Assembly: GCA_037074615.1 (NCBI GenBank)
Contig: CM073534.1
Span: 4,770,861-4,834,860, forward strand
DNA: 64,000 nt
Origin: Leucaena leucocephala
Taxonomy: Eukaryota; Streptophyta; Magnoliopsida; Fabales; Fabaceae
Reading direction: 5' to 3'
Position 1 is the first letter of the stretch, and every line of letters starts with the position of its first letter. The position numbers were made by a program, and so were the translations under genes. Below are positions 11,445 through 22,429 of the stretch, one piece after another. The notes beneath the pieces are model-generated. The model ran no database searches. It saw nothing but the letters and a program-made list of their open reading frames with translations, and was not told where the DNA came from.

Positions 11445-13688
11445 ATGAAACAAAACAAAATTCTTGGGCCGCTGCCCACTAGGCTTTTGTTAGTTTTGAA
11501 CAATTGCTATTATGTTCCCGCTTTAAGTAGTAACATAGTTTCACTCTCTTATTTGGATAAGGAAGGTTTCACTTCCATTGCTGGGAATAATAGATGTTCT
11601 ATTTATCATAATGCTGTTTTCTATGCTCATGGTGATTTGCATGTTGATCATTACATATTAAATTTGGAACAACCCAATCATGGAAATATCTATAACATAA
11701 CCGCCAAAAGGGTCAAACCAAACAATTTGAATCTGACATACGTCTGGCACTGTCGTCTGGGCCACATAAATGAGAAATGCATTTCCAAACTCCATCAAGA
11801 TGGATTTCTCAACTCATTTGATTTTGAATCATATGACACTTGCAAGTCTTACTTGTTAAGAAAGATGACAAAGTCACCTTTCACTAGGCACAGTGGGAGG
11901 GCCACTGATTTATTGGGCCTCATACATACAGATGTGCGTGGACTGATGAACACAAATGCCAGAGGAGGTTATTCGTACTTCATAACATTCATAGATGATT
12001 TTAGCAGATATGGGTACACCTATATGATAAAACATAAATCTGAATCTTTTGAAATGTTCAAAATATTTCAAAATGAAGTACAAAACCAGCTTGGCAAAAC
12101 AATTAAAGCCTTTCGATCTGATCGGGGTGGTGAATATTTGAGCCAACAGTTCATTGATCATCTTCAGAGTTGTGGGATAGTCTCACAATTGACTCCTCCA
12201 GGGACACCACAATGGAATGGCATTTCTGAATGGAGGAATTGAAAACTATTAGATATGGTTCGATCTATGATGAGTCAAACAGATCTTCCACCCTCCTTTT
12301 GGGGCTATGCCCTAGAGACAGCTGCGTTCACACTCAATTGTGTTCCACCTAAGGCAATTGAAAAGACTCCGTATGAGATATGGACTGGGAGGACCCTTAG
12401 TTTGTCTTTCCTCAAGATTTGGGGATGCCATATCTATGTTAAGCAACAAGCCTCAGACAAATTAGCGCCCAAATCCTCAAAGTACCTTTTTGTGGGACAC
12501 AACCTGAAGGGTTTATGCGTTCTGAGGACTCTGGTAAAGTATACAAGCTTTAAAGGTCCATTTATGGACTGAAGCAAGCCTCTCAAAGTTGGAATCATCG
12601 TTTTGATAAAGTAGTCAAAGAGTTTGGATTTCTTCAAAACATTGAACCTTGTGTGTACAAGAAGGTTAGTGGGAGCACATTTGTGTTTTTAGTACTCTAT
12701 GTCGATGACATCCTACTTATTGGAAATGACATTCCTACCTTGCAGATTGTCAAGTCTTGGTTAGGAAAGTCTTTCTCGATGAAAGACTTGGGTGAAGCCA
12801 CCTACATCCTAGGAATCAGGATCTATACAGATAGATCTAAAAGACTTCTAGGACTCAATCAGAGTACATACATAGACAAAATACTGCATAGGTTCAGTAT
12901 GCACGAATCAAAGAGGGGTTTCATACGCATGTCTCATGGTATTCACCTCAGCAAAGATCTGTGTCCTAGTACATCTGATCAACGAGGTTGCATGAGTAAA
13001 GTTCCATATGCCTTAGCCATAGGATCTATCATGTATGCCATGTTATGTACTCGACCAGATGTCTCATTTGCCTTAAGTATGACTAGCAGATATCAACAGG
13101 ACCCTGGTGAGGGCCATTGGACTACTGTCAAGAATATCCTTAAGTACTTAAGAAGGACTAAGGACTTATTTTTTGTCTATGGTGGATTGATGACGAACTC
13201 TGTGTAACTGGTTACACAGATACGAGTTTCCAAACTAACCAGGATGACCAAAATTCATAGTCTGGATATATATTCCTCCTCAAATAGAGCAATAAGTTGG
13301 AAGAGCTCTAAGTAGGGCACTGTAGCATATTCTGCAATGGAAGCTGAGTATATAGCAGCATCTGATACAGCTAAGGAAAGCTGTTTGGATCAAGAAGTTC
13401 ATCACGGAACTAGGGGTGATACCTACCATCTCAGATCCAATAACTTTGCTCTATGACAATAGCGGTGCCATTGCACAGACCAAAGAGCCTAGGTCACATC
13501 AAAGGACCAAGCATATACTCAAGCGATTTCATCTCATCAGAGAAATCAACGATAGAGGTGATATAAAAATATGCAAAGTAGCTGGAGAAGATAATGTTGC
13601 TGATCCTCTAACAAAGCAGCTTGTGCAGGCAAAGCATGAGCATCATGTTAGGTTAATGGGAATTAGTCAAATTAATGATTGTACCTAG
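11445..13688 (+). pseudogene. Copia B pol pseudogene
   Basis: Order: a protease-end remnant, the pre-integrase zinc-binding block (WHCRLGHINEKCISKLH), the integrase core (HTDVRGL, FRSDRGGEY, then NGISEWRN), the RT end (YVDDILLIGND) and the RNase H end (LLYDNSGAIAQ and the conserved ADPLTK tail). Breaks: a deletion of about 1994 bp joins leader to pol at CTGCCC (11472-11477). TGA at 12240-12242 ends the first frame at the same codon as in the young copy. A 703-bp deletion near 12497 removes the integrase C-terminus and most of RT and shifts the frame. One base is lost near 13190, and further stops lie in RNase H near 13258. The family product would be a Gag-Pol polyprotein. This copy makes none. 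Confidence 0.9.
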
Positions 13689-13691
13689 TAC

Positions 13692-13702
13692 AAGTGGGAG
13701 GT
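13692..13702 (+). promoter_or_regulatory. Polypurine tract of copia B
   Basis: AAGTGGGAGGT directly abuts the 3' LTR start and equals the tract of the young copy at 53435-53445. It primes plus-strand DNA synthesis in this class. Confidence 0.8.
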
Positions 13703-15288
13703 TGTTGGAAATTATGCCCTTGGGGCCAATCATTGTCTTATGAACATTGTTGATTTATGAATTTATTAGTTGTGTTATCATATTATTTGTATGTTTACTA
13801 TGATGGCCATCCTTGGATAATTCATGATCTTATCCTAAATGTCCTTAGTCAGTCATCTATGCAGGAGTAGAGATAAAATAAGAACAGTATGACATTGAAG
13901 ATGTATAGAGATATAAATCAAAGTTATAGGCACATGTAAGAGTATAAGGTATTAGACCGACCCGCTATGAGAGAGCTACATGGGTTAAGTCATAAGCTTC
14001 TCTCATATACAAACCATGTCACTATGCCCTTTGACTTGAGATCATCATGGATTCCTACATGACAAATGCTTAGCTTTGACCTAGTCAAAAGTCACTTTTG
14101 ACCGAGTGATCATAAAGACTATGTTCGGGTTTAGTGGTTTTTCATGACGAGGAATGTGAATGGTCAAGATGGAATTTGTCCCTCATATTCGTAGAGAGAT
14201 ATTACTGGGCCCCTCGATGAGTGAGTCTGAGAAATGTATGGCCATACTGTAATGGAAAGGTAGTTCCATTTCTATAGTCAGACTACTCAGGGATCGAGAA
14301 AGTAACGGTTAGGAATAGGAGGATGACATTCTCCATGCCTCATCCATGACCAAAATATCGTGTGACAAAAGGGACATGATATGGTTGTATAAAAGGTTAC
14401 ATCGTTCATTGATCCTCATATGATTTGGGTAGTCGTGATGTCTTACTAGAGATCGCTTGTGACTTGTGAGTCAGTATAGTAAATGGCCTACTGCCAACTT
14501 CATATGGGCCTATAGGGTCACACACAAAATAGCCCAATACGATCTATAATGTCTAGATTCATTAAATCTAAGACATGTCTAGATTCAATGAATGATCCAG
14601 GGTGGATGTATATATTTATTTATATTTATATTTGTATATATGATATATCATATAAGAGATATTTACAAGATTTAATTTATAAGGATAAAATTAAATCTCT
14701 ATCACGTTTGAATTTGAAATTCAAATTGATATGATATCTCATATAAGAGATATTTACAAGATTTAATTTATAAGGATAGAATTAAATCTTTATCACGCTT
14801 GAATTTGAAATTCAAATTGATATGATATCTCAAATTTGATTTATAAGAATAAATCAAATATAATTTCGTCTTATCTTTATTTTAAATTAAATAAATGGGT
14901 GAATTAAATCTGTGGGACAAATTTAATACAAATACTATTTATTTAATTAGTTTCTTATCAAATTATACAATATATGATATTGTATTAATTTCAGAATTAA
15001 TACAAGATTAATTCCAAAAATCCAAGTCTGTGGTAACACGCATGGCATCCAAGTCTATGATTAACCAGTAGAGGAAGCTGACCTAAGTTATCGATTTCTT
15101 GGGATTGAAAAGAGATCACGAGCCACGGAGAGAAGCTGTGGACGTCACAACCAGAAGCTGAGAAAGTCGTGACTAAATACTGAGGGTAATACTTCTTTCC
15201 ACTTGACTTAAACACATACAGTAGATCCTGGCAGGGAATGGAAAATTTTTTAAGTTAATTTCTGATGCGTGTCTTCCAATTCCTTACA
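13703..15288 (+). repeat. 3' LTR of copia B
   Basis: It starts TGTTGGAAATTATG and ends TTCCTTACA, followed by CCTCT. It has two 91-bp units, against one in its 5' partner. It lacks about 200 bp around 15045 that the other copies have, where the 'cacgcatggcatcc' phrase jumps straight to the 'ccagtagaggaagc' phrase. Confidence 0.85.
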
Positions 15289-15293
15289 CCTCT

Positions 15294-15400
15294 AACTCCT
15301 CTTGCATCGTTTTCATCTCAAGGACACTATACCCCTCGAGACATATAGTGTTGATATGCATTCTTCTTTGCTATTTCTTGATTTCTCTTACAAATAACCT
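15294..15400 (-). pseudogene. Transposase_24-like exon, middle (CACTA-1)
   Basis: The minus strand reads AKKNAYQHYMSRG and, after a one-base frame change, GYSVLEMKTMQEELE. This matches the 'kN-x(5)-h-x-x-SRgGY-x-x-le' signature of plant Ptta/En/Spm (PF03004) proteins. Its end abuts the copia B target site, and the continuation lies at 7825-7680. Confidence 0.65.
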
Positions 15401-15489
15401 ATAAAAATGAAGCATAGTTAGATTAGTTGGTTAAAATGTTTATTCATTAGTAACTACGTTTATTAAAATATAATTTAATTAAAACCTTA

Positions 15490-15700
15490 TAAGTAGTCTC
15501 TTCCTGTTGTTGATGAAACAATGTCCAAGCTTCATCACTATTATTGGGGTATGTGTCCTTCATATGCTCCCCCATCTTGCTACTTTAGAGGTAGTCCTTA
15601 GGTTTGACTTAAAGTCCCTCTACCATTCATCGCATTGCTTTAAGATGTGATACTTCATGCGTGCAGTGATGGGAATGTAAAAGTTTTGCTACACGGAAGT
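15490..15700 (-). pseudogene. Transposase_24-like exon, upstream part (CACTA-1)
   Basis: The minus strand reads MKYHILKQCDEW, a stop, then RDFKSNLRT, and further on KMGEHMKDTYPNNSDEAW. These match the 'W-R-x-F-K-x-x-L' and 'P-x-x-x-x-x-x-W' blocks of the family. Decay: one TAG stop at a Trp position and a frame change. Confidence 0.55.
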
Positions 15701-15789
15701 AAAAAAAGCATATAAGATGAAGATATAATAAGGTATAAAAATTAAGAAGAACTAAATTAAATAGTTGTAATATTGAATTAGAAATGTAC

Positions 15790-16075
15790 CAAAAATGTCT
15801 TCCCAAATCATATCCTTGTCTTTCTGATTGACTAACCTTCAGTTGGGGTTCATATTGCTAATCTTAGCACGTACTATGTGGCCAACATAGCTATTCAACA
15901 CTAGGCCATTTTGACTAGTTGCCTTAATATCAACATCAAACTCAACCAGCAACCTCGTGGGATTTGACCCTTCCTCTGTCCTATAAACCCATTTCATATG
16001 GGTATGGCCTCTTCCTTTTTTCTTCCCAGATTAACCTGAACCCAAACCTAAACCTGTTGAACTTGAACCATCTAT
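15790..16075 (-). pseudogene. Transposase_24-like first exon (CACTA-1)
   Basis: The minus strand reads KGRGHTHMKWVY, then EEGSNPTRLLVEFD, then NGLVLNSYVGHIVRAKISN and KDKDMIWEDIF. This is the classic N-terminal order of plant Ptta/En/Spm proteins: an RG-x-T opening, v-x-F-D, a Gly-rich turn, 's-x-lG-x-xvR', and 'K-x-x-iWe'. A stop replaces the Trp before RLVNQKD. This is the best-preserved part of the gene and sets its direction (right to left). Upstream Gly/Ser-rich codons probably belong to the same exon. Confidence 0.65.
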
Positions 16076-16189
16076 GCTTTGTTGAAAAAATAATAAATAA
16101 AGTTAAGAACATTATACAACTAACATCACACTTAAAGTGATATATATGCTCTGGTCCTAAGCCTACAGAATAATCTGACATAATTTGTT

Positions 16190-17991
16190 CAATTTTTTAA
16201 TAGCAAACAATTCACCAAAGCATGATGCATGAAAAATAGTTCACCAGCAACATAACAGTTCAACTAACAACACACATAAATATGCTTAATTTTTTAGCAA
16301 CAAAACATTCATTCGATTTTTTAGTAACAAAACACCTAACATTTTATATGATACACAAACATATATATGAACAAAACTCATTCGGTTATTTAACAATAAA
16401 GCAACCAAAACTCTATAACCCACTTCAGTGAATCATTTGCCTACATACCCACAATGCGACATTTAAAGACCATAAAATAATATAAAGTTAAACGGTGACT
16501 TATAACTTTATAAATGATGATTGAGATAGTGAACAACATTGACAGTGATGATAGAGTTACAAAAAGATAAAAATGTCTTTCGTCCAAGTATGTGGTGGTG
16601 GAGTAAAGAACTGGACCACTCGTGGTTGTGTGAAAAGTAAATATGAAGCTCACCACAGACTAGATTTAATTTAGTGAAGGTTTTTAATTTTTATGACGAT
16701 TTTAATCAGTAATTGCCGTTAAATATACTTCTAATAGCAGTTGTTAAATAAAAACATCATAAAAAGTATGAGAGTGAAGACTTTATACAGCAATTTTATT
16801 TATATCCAGCATTAAATGTATATGTAATGGCAGGTTTTAATAAAAACCACCGTAAAAGGCTTTGATCTTTGAGTATGTATATATATTTGAGGGTAACATA
16901 TATATTATCTAAAATCCAATAAATTAGACAATAAGCGAACGGTATTTAGTAATTTGTAATTTATTGTATTATCAATTTATTGGATAAATTAAACTTCTTG
17001 ACTAATATTTTTTATCAAAATATGGGCACTCTAATTTCAATTTCCTTTAAGGTACTAATTAAACAATTATTTACAAAATTAAACAAGGTAAAATTAATGT
17101 AATAATTTGTTAAGCTTTGATCAAAATGATTAGAACAATAATAACTAACTTTAGAAAATATTATATTTTGACTATTCCTTACAAAATATTGTATAAGAAT
17201 ATTCTTTACATTTTACATAAATCTATCCCATCCACACGCCAAGTACCAACAAGTATCAAAATAAGGAGATATACATAGAAAGGTGTGAAGCCTTTCAATC
17301 AGATGAAGAAGTAGAGTTGTATGAGTTTTGGGAGTCATATAGGTTATTTGAAGGGTTGTGGAAGTGCTAATGGGTACATTAGCAGTGGAGATCAGACCGG
17401 AGACGATTGACGCTTTCTTGCAGGTTCTCTACCTGTATGGAGAGCTCTTCAATTGAGTTATCATATGTATCAATTTTGTTTATCAATTCATCCAAAAGTT
17501 TGAGGAGGTTTGGAAATGACGAAGCTGTATTGGGTTAGGGAGAGGATGTTTATCCTTAAAATCATCACGTTTTCTTTTCTATGGATGGGAAAAAGAAGAG
17601 CCTGAAGAGGACACCATTTTAAGAAAGATGAAAAAAGAGTAAGACAAAGACGATACAAGAGGAAACAAATTGAGGAAATGGAAGTGGAATAAAAAGTACA
17701 ATAGAAGGGTATTTAAGATTGAGGAAAATACGGTTCATAAGAGGTATCTGTACTTTCTTTATGCAGAGAAGGCATGATAGCAGTAAAGCATAACGATTGA
17801 CTTATAACAGCGGTTATCTAAAACCTGCCATTATAAGTTCTCGGTGTCTCTTTTAATAGCGGTTGTATAAAAAATAGCCGTAAAAATTTCTAAAATGAAG
17901 ATTTATTTATAGATATGCCACCATTTTTTACGGCTTTTTTACTTTTAACTGCCATGAAGGTGCACCGTAATAAGTATTTTTTCTAGTATTG
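16190..17991. other. CACTA-1 5' region and right subterminal repeats
   Basis: No coding exon is supported in 16190-17790. Short 'tgccgttaaat', 'aatggcaggttttaa' and 'accaccgtaaaa' motifs recur at 16690-16860 and again at 17790-17975, next to the right terminal repeat. The gap between these two motif zones (about 16870-17780) may hold the promoter and first untranslated exon, or a further small insertion. Confidence 0.45.
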
Positions 17992-18044
17992 AAAATTGGT
18001 TTGGTTTGTTTTATCAATATTTATAAGTTCTTCATGTGCTTATC
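17992..18044. other. Right flank of CACTA-1
   Basis: It starts AAA, the second copy of the 3-bp target duplication. No gene. Confidence 0.5.
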
Positions 18045-18302
18045 AAATACTCCTCCTTAATATATTACCTAATTGGAGAGTTGATATTGATCCTAAATAT
18101 AAGACATTTCCTATATTTATAAACTTTTTCTCAAATTGCCCTTATTAATACTCCATAAACAATAATCAAGTAAAGTAAAAGGAGAAAAGATGGAGTTACG
18201 GAAGATAATTAGGATGTGTTAGAAAAATATATCATATTAACTAACTTACTTAATCTAATTAAATTAATTAAATATGTCATATATTAAAAACATGATGAGG
18301 AG
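18045..18302. mobile_element. Stowaway-like MITE
   Basis: The ends are TACTCCTCC… and …GAGGAGTA, with a further inverted AATATAT block just inside and TA at both borders. This is the Stowaway (Tc1/mariner MITE) pattern. It is co-linear with the diverged copy at 1881-2149. It is 258 bp and noncoding. Confidence 0.6.
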
Positions 18303-19256
18303 TATAAAGCAATAAGTCAAAATAGCATATTTATAGTTATATCAATTTTGAAAGTGATGTTGAAAGTAAGCATGCACACTTGTAATATCTTTCACTTATA
18401 CTATAATTGCTTCATTATTGCATGTAATAACTCCATATCCACAAAAACACTTAAATTGTCTAGAACATTTGAAACTCACGGTTGAAGTCAAAATTCAACA
18501 AACAATATTCAAATCTTCATAATGTAAAATAATATATTCTAAATAACTCCCAAATGAAAGTTTAAGTATTTATTAATGACATTATTTTTTTGAATGCAAT
18601 TGGGTTCTTATAAAAATTATTCTACATACCAATTACCAACAACGGAATATTAAAGAGAGTTTCTTTCAAGTCAAAAAGCTAACAAGCGTTTTGAGAAGTT
18701 TGAGCAATGTTAGATTTGGTGCCTATATTACATAATATTCACATGAAGGAAAAATATAAAGCAAGGATGTATTATACATGAATAGGAAACATAGAAGTAG
18801 CGGTGGGATAAAAGGTAAAGATTCTATATAACAAAATAATGATGTGCAATGAATCCCTAATTTATTATATTGTTTTCTATCTATTTGAGACAATTTATCA
18901 TGTTTAATAGGCATTATTACACAAGTTTGACTCATTTTGTGCTATATGAATTAAATAACTAAAAATGACATTTTCTTGAGTTTTTACTAATTTTATTATT
19001 TTCTTGATCACACTTATATGCATGAAGGTATTTTTACCTTTTGTGATTTTCAAGAAAAAGAAAATAATTAATCTGGTCCTTGGTTGTTAATTATAGAATT
19101 TTGATTTATTTCTTCATCAATGTCCTGCATCGATTACAATTGATGTGTAATAACATATTCTTACAAATATAACAAAAATTACACTACTTATCCTATCACA
19201 CACTCTAGAACCATTGTAAATTCCCATAGAAATTATAGTAAATTTGAAGTTTATCA
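18303..19256. other. Gene-free DNA, possible remnant of the Athila-1 3' LTR
   Basis: No gene was found. On the minus strand, 19256 reads TGATAAAC, the start seen in the other Athila-type LTRs (23405, and reverse 42022 and 60389), directly after a polypurine tract. The rest does not match those LTRs clearly, so the LTR is either strongly diverged or replaced. Confidence 0.35.
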
Positions 19257-19275
19257 AATTCCCCCACACTAAGCT
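19257..19275 (-). promoter_or_regulatory. Polypurine tract of Athila-1
   Basis: On the minus strand it reads TTAGTGTGGGGGAATT before the LTR start TGATAAAC. Athila-2 has a weaker version (GTGTAGGGAAAT) at 42023-42040. Confidence 0.7.
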
Positions 19276-20539
19276 TTTGCTCTATGGGCAAAATTATGGA
19301 TCAAAATTCAAATTTAAACACATATGGTCTATAAAATTGATAAAACTAAATTCAGCATAAGCACTTGCAATCATCAATCTTTCCCTTCAATTGTCAACAA
19401 TCCATACTAATCTCATTCAATCAAAGGATCTAACTCATGCAATTAAATCATGGTAAGAAATTTGGTTGAGATTTCCTCTCAAGGCATAGTGTTTCACTCA
19501 CTCTCTTATCAGGGTTATTTTCACTCAACGATTCTAGCTTAGGCTTATAACTATCCTACATCTCCACTACCAAATGCCACAAGGGTTATGAATTAAAGGG
19601 TATTTATTAAGGTTGTATTACTGAATGATGAAATGGAATATGTGTCAATGATTAATGAAATACTACACAGGATCTTCCTTGTTCAAGCTACTTCAATTGT
19701 TTAATAACAGTTCCAATTGTGCAACTATAGAAAATAACAAGTCAATTTAAATTCATCATCTAACCTCCTCTTATTCAAGTTGAATAGCACATCTTTCTTA
19801 TCATCTAGTCTATCTCTTTGTTTTTCTCTTATTTCTCCTTTCTTTTTGTTTCTTTATTTTTCTTTTCTCTTTCTTATTGCAATACTCTCTTTTTTCTTTT
19901 TCAATTTCTTTTCCTCTTTGTTGTTGTTTTTAACTTTTGAGCCAGGTGACAATAACATTGAGGTTCAAATATTCAATAAATGGTTGCAACTTAACAATTA
20001 TTGCACAACTAAGGAACTAATGCAGCAACAAGTATCTTGTATAGCATTCATTAATCAAGGATGGAATTTCAAAAGAAAGTGAAGGCTCAAGGGGCTTAAG
20101 GAAAAAAATTGATATTTATATGGGCTACTGTTTAGTCTAAATGGTCTTGAAAGAAATGCCCTTATCATATTCATAATTCAAAGAGCTGATATGGTTTTGA
20201 ATCAAGGATTGAGACAAGTTCTGCGAAGTTACCCAACTAAATGGTGTCACATAATATTAAGGAGTATATGTTGGAGGATTAAAATCATTCCGTATGTCTT
20301 ACTCATTATAATAAACTCACCATCACCATGACTAAATTATAGGAATATTGAACCAAATACATGAGACTAATCAATCATGATGTAGAATTTTTAGTACCTA
20401 ATTAATAGAAGAAGCAACTTACACTTCATCAAGTTTGCCAAAATTAAAAGTTATATGTTCAAAGTTCAATTTAATTCTATGACAGAAGATTCAAAATATC
20501 AACCAAACTGTCAGAATGAGACAAAAAATTTGCTTAGCA

Positions 20540-20870
20540 GAGGGTCACTTTAATCGCGGCAATAAGGACACTAGGTCGTAACTGTTATACATAAAGGAAA
20601 ACAAAGGATATTTAGTCGCGACAAAAATATACATTGGTTGTGACTTGTGGTCATAGAGAGTAAAACTCAGGAGACATGAAAATTTATTGTCGTGACTAAG
20701 ATAGACAATGGTCACGACTATTATCATAGAGAGTAAAATTGATAAGCACTCATGATCTGGTTGCAACATCGAATGTCAATCAGGTCATGACTACAAATCA
20801 CAGAGAGGTAAATTAATGAAACAAGGAATTTTAGTCATAACCTAATGTTAATCTGGTTGTGACTAAAAGT
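20540..20870. repeat. Array of decayed GTCGCGAC palindromes (Athila-1 3' region)
   Basis: A perfect GTCGCGAC lies at 20615-20622. Around it are about ten variants (GTCGTGAC, GTCACGAC, GTCATGAC, GTTGTGAC, GTTGCAAC and others), in pairs about 25 bp apart. Each pair is followed by a 'catagagagtaaa' phrase, giving a unit of roughly 85-90 bp. The variants are mostly C-to-T or G-to-A changes at CpG. Related arrays lie at 24960-25460 and 44810-45180. Confidence 0.65.
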
Positions 20871-21690
20871 AACATAAACTCTCCCTCACACTTAATCTCT
20901 GCATTGTCCTCAATGTGCAAAACTAACGAATAATATGCAAATGCAGCAGTAATAAGAAAAAATTGAACCAGAATATGAGCTTAAGCCATTAAAATATTTA
21001 TCTATCCCTACTGACTTAGTTTTCTCCCCACGTTTAATCAACACATTATAGATCAAGTAGTATAAGAAAATTTGAGTAAAATAGACTATTATAAGTGGGG
21101 AAACAAGGAAGGAGATAACCTTAATATTAAGGGGTGGAAGGCCTCATTGTACATCTTTAACAAATGGACATTAACCTAAAATAATATATCATCTGCTTCA
21201 TCCAACAATTCAATAGTTCTATAGTTATCACATAGGGAGAATCCTATGTAGTAGGAAGTTTTCCAGGTTTAAATGTTTATCTAGCTTTAAATCTCAAAAC
21301 ACTATCACCAACCTAGAATTTCTTATGCAAAATCTATTTATCATGAATAAGCTTGGCTTTCTCTTTGTAAATCCTAGAATTCTCATAAGCATATAACCTT
21401 ATTTTTTCTAATTCCTGAATCTACAACATTCTTTCTTCTCCAGTAGTGTCAAATTCCATGTTGCAAGCTTTGATTGCCTTAAATGCTTTGTGCTCAAGTT
21501 CCACTAGTAATTGACATGTTTTATCATAAACTATTATATATGGAGACATATAAAGTAGGGTCTTATGTGCTATTTTTGTATGCCCACAAAGCTTTATCTA
21601 ACATTATACTCCAATCTTTCATTGCGGTCTTACTATCCTCTCTAAAATTCACTTAATAGCTTTATTAGAGTTTTTAGCTTGACCATTTGT

Positions 21691-22300
21691 TTAGGGATGG
21701 TAAGATGTTGAAACCTTGTACTTGATACCAAACTTGACAAATAACCCAGTTAAAATCTTATTATAGAAATGAGAGCCTTGTTCACTCACTATAGCTCTTG
21801 GCATGCCAAATCTTAAGAAACTGTTTGACTTAAGAAATTTGGAAACTATCACTGCATCATTTTTCCTTATTGGTATAACCTCCACCCATCTTGAGAGATA
21901 GTCCATAACTAGCAGAATGTATGTATAACTAGAAGATGGTGGAAATTGTCCCATAAAGTCAATTCCATGTACCTCAAACACCTCACAAAATAGCATAGGA
22001 TACTGAGACATTTTATGCTTTTTAGTCAATCCACCAAAGCGTTGACACCTATAACAAGATTTGCAAAATTCATAGCAGTCCTTGAATAGATGTAGCCAAT
22101 AAAAACCAGCTTCAAGGATCTTCCTTGAAGTCTTCTTATCACTAAAATGTCCTCCATAAACAGAAGAATAGCATACTATAAGAATGTTATCCACTTCTTT
22201 ACTTGGCACACATCTTATAACTTAGTCGCTGCATATCTTCCACAGAATGGGTGGTTCCCAAATGTAAAATTTTGCCTCATGCTTGATCTTCTGGCCCTGG
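21691..22300 (-). pseudogene. Athila-1 integrase remnant
   Basis: The minus strand carries the H2C2-type zinc finger (…YGGHFSDKKT… CKSCYRCQRFG) and the integrase core beginning HGIDFMGQFP, then …RWVEVIP…, FLRFGMPRAIVSEQGSHF and a final STSYHP. The second catalytic Asp is Glu here (SEQGSHF where Athila integrases have SDGGSHF). The frame stops after YHP, before the third catalytic residue, and the C-terminus is missing. Upstream (about 22300-22205) a further block of the form HEAKFYIWEPP leads into the finger. Family role: insertion of element DNA into the genome. This copy is inactive. Confidence 0.85.
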
Positions 22301-22429
22301 AAATGAGATAAAGAAGGTGAAATTAGACTAGTAACAATATAATTCACTATGTGGTAGTACTAAGGTGTAACTGCAGAAATCACAGAAATAGAACAATCCT
22401 TAAATTAATCACAAATGAGGTAAGATTCT

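Larger units (their letters stand above)
7831..15288 (+). mobile_element. Degenerate copia element B (contains a nested solo LTR)
   Basis: It is bounded by LTRs 7831-9513 and 13703-15288 and flanked by a perfect 5-bp duplication CCTCT (7826-7830 and 15289-15293). Inside are the PBS at 9515, a leader, a solo LTR of the same family with its own duplication (9688-11370), a pol pseudogene and a PPT. Compared with the young copy at 46208-55446, it lacks about 2.0 kb (the rest of the leader, gag and most of the protease region) and 0.7 kb of the integrase/RT region, so it cannot move on its own. Confidence 0.9.
3285..17991 (-). mobile_element. CACTA (En/Spm) DNA transposon, non-autonomous, with nested copia insertions
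   Basis: The left end is CACTACTAGAAAAA at 3285. The right end at 17978-17991 is its reverse complement with one mismatch (TTTTTCTAGTATTG). AAA flanks both sides as the 3-bp target duplication typical of CACTA elements. Subterminal zones (about 3300-3560, 16690-16860 and 17790-17970) carry many short 'accgccgtta' and 'taatggcggtttt' type motifs in both orientations, as expected for transposase binding. All coding remnants read on the minus strand: Transposase_24-like exons, then a DUF8039-like part, then an Ulp1-like C-terminus. No TNP2-type catalytic transposase was seen, so movement would have required a partner. One solo LTR (5126-6939) and one full copia element (7831-15288) interrupt the gene. 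Without them the element would be about 5.4 kb. Confidence 0.85.

Noticed and set aside
19780..20082. 100-codon frame rich in Phe, Leu and Ser
   Set aside because: It is a translated pyrimidine tract in Athila 3' noncoding DNA. The matching region of Athila-2 is not conserved as protein.
20540..20870. Regularly spaced palindromes resembling a CRISPR array
   Set aside because: Plant nuclear transposon context, degenerate repeats, spacers that are themselves related, and no cas genes.
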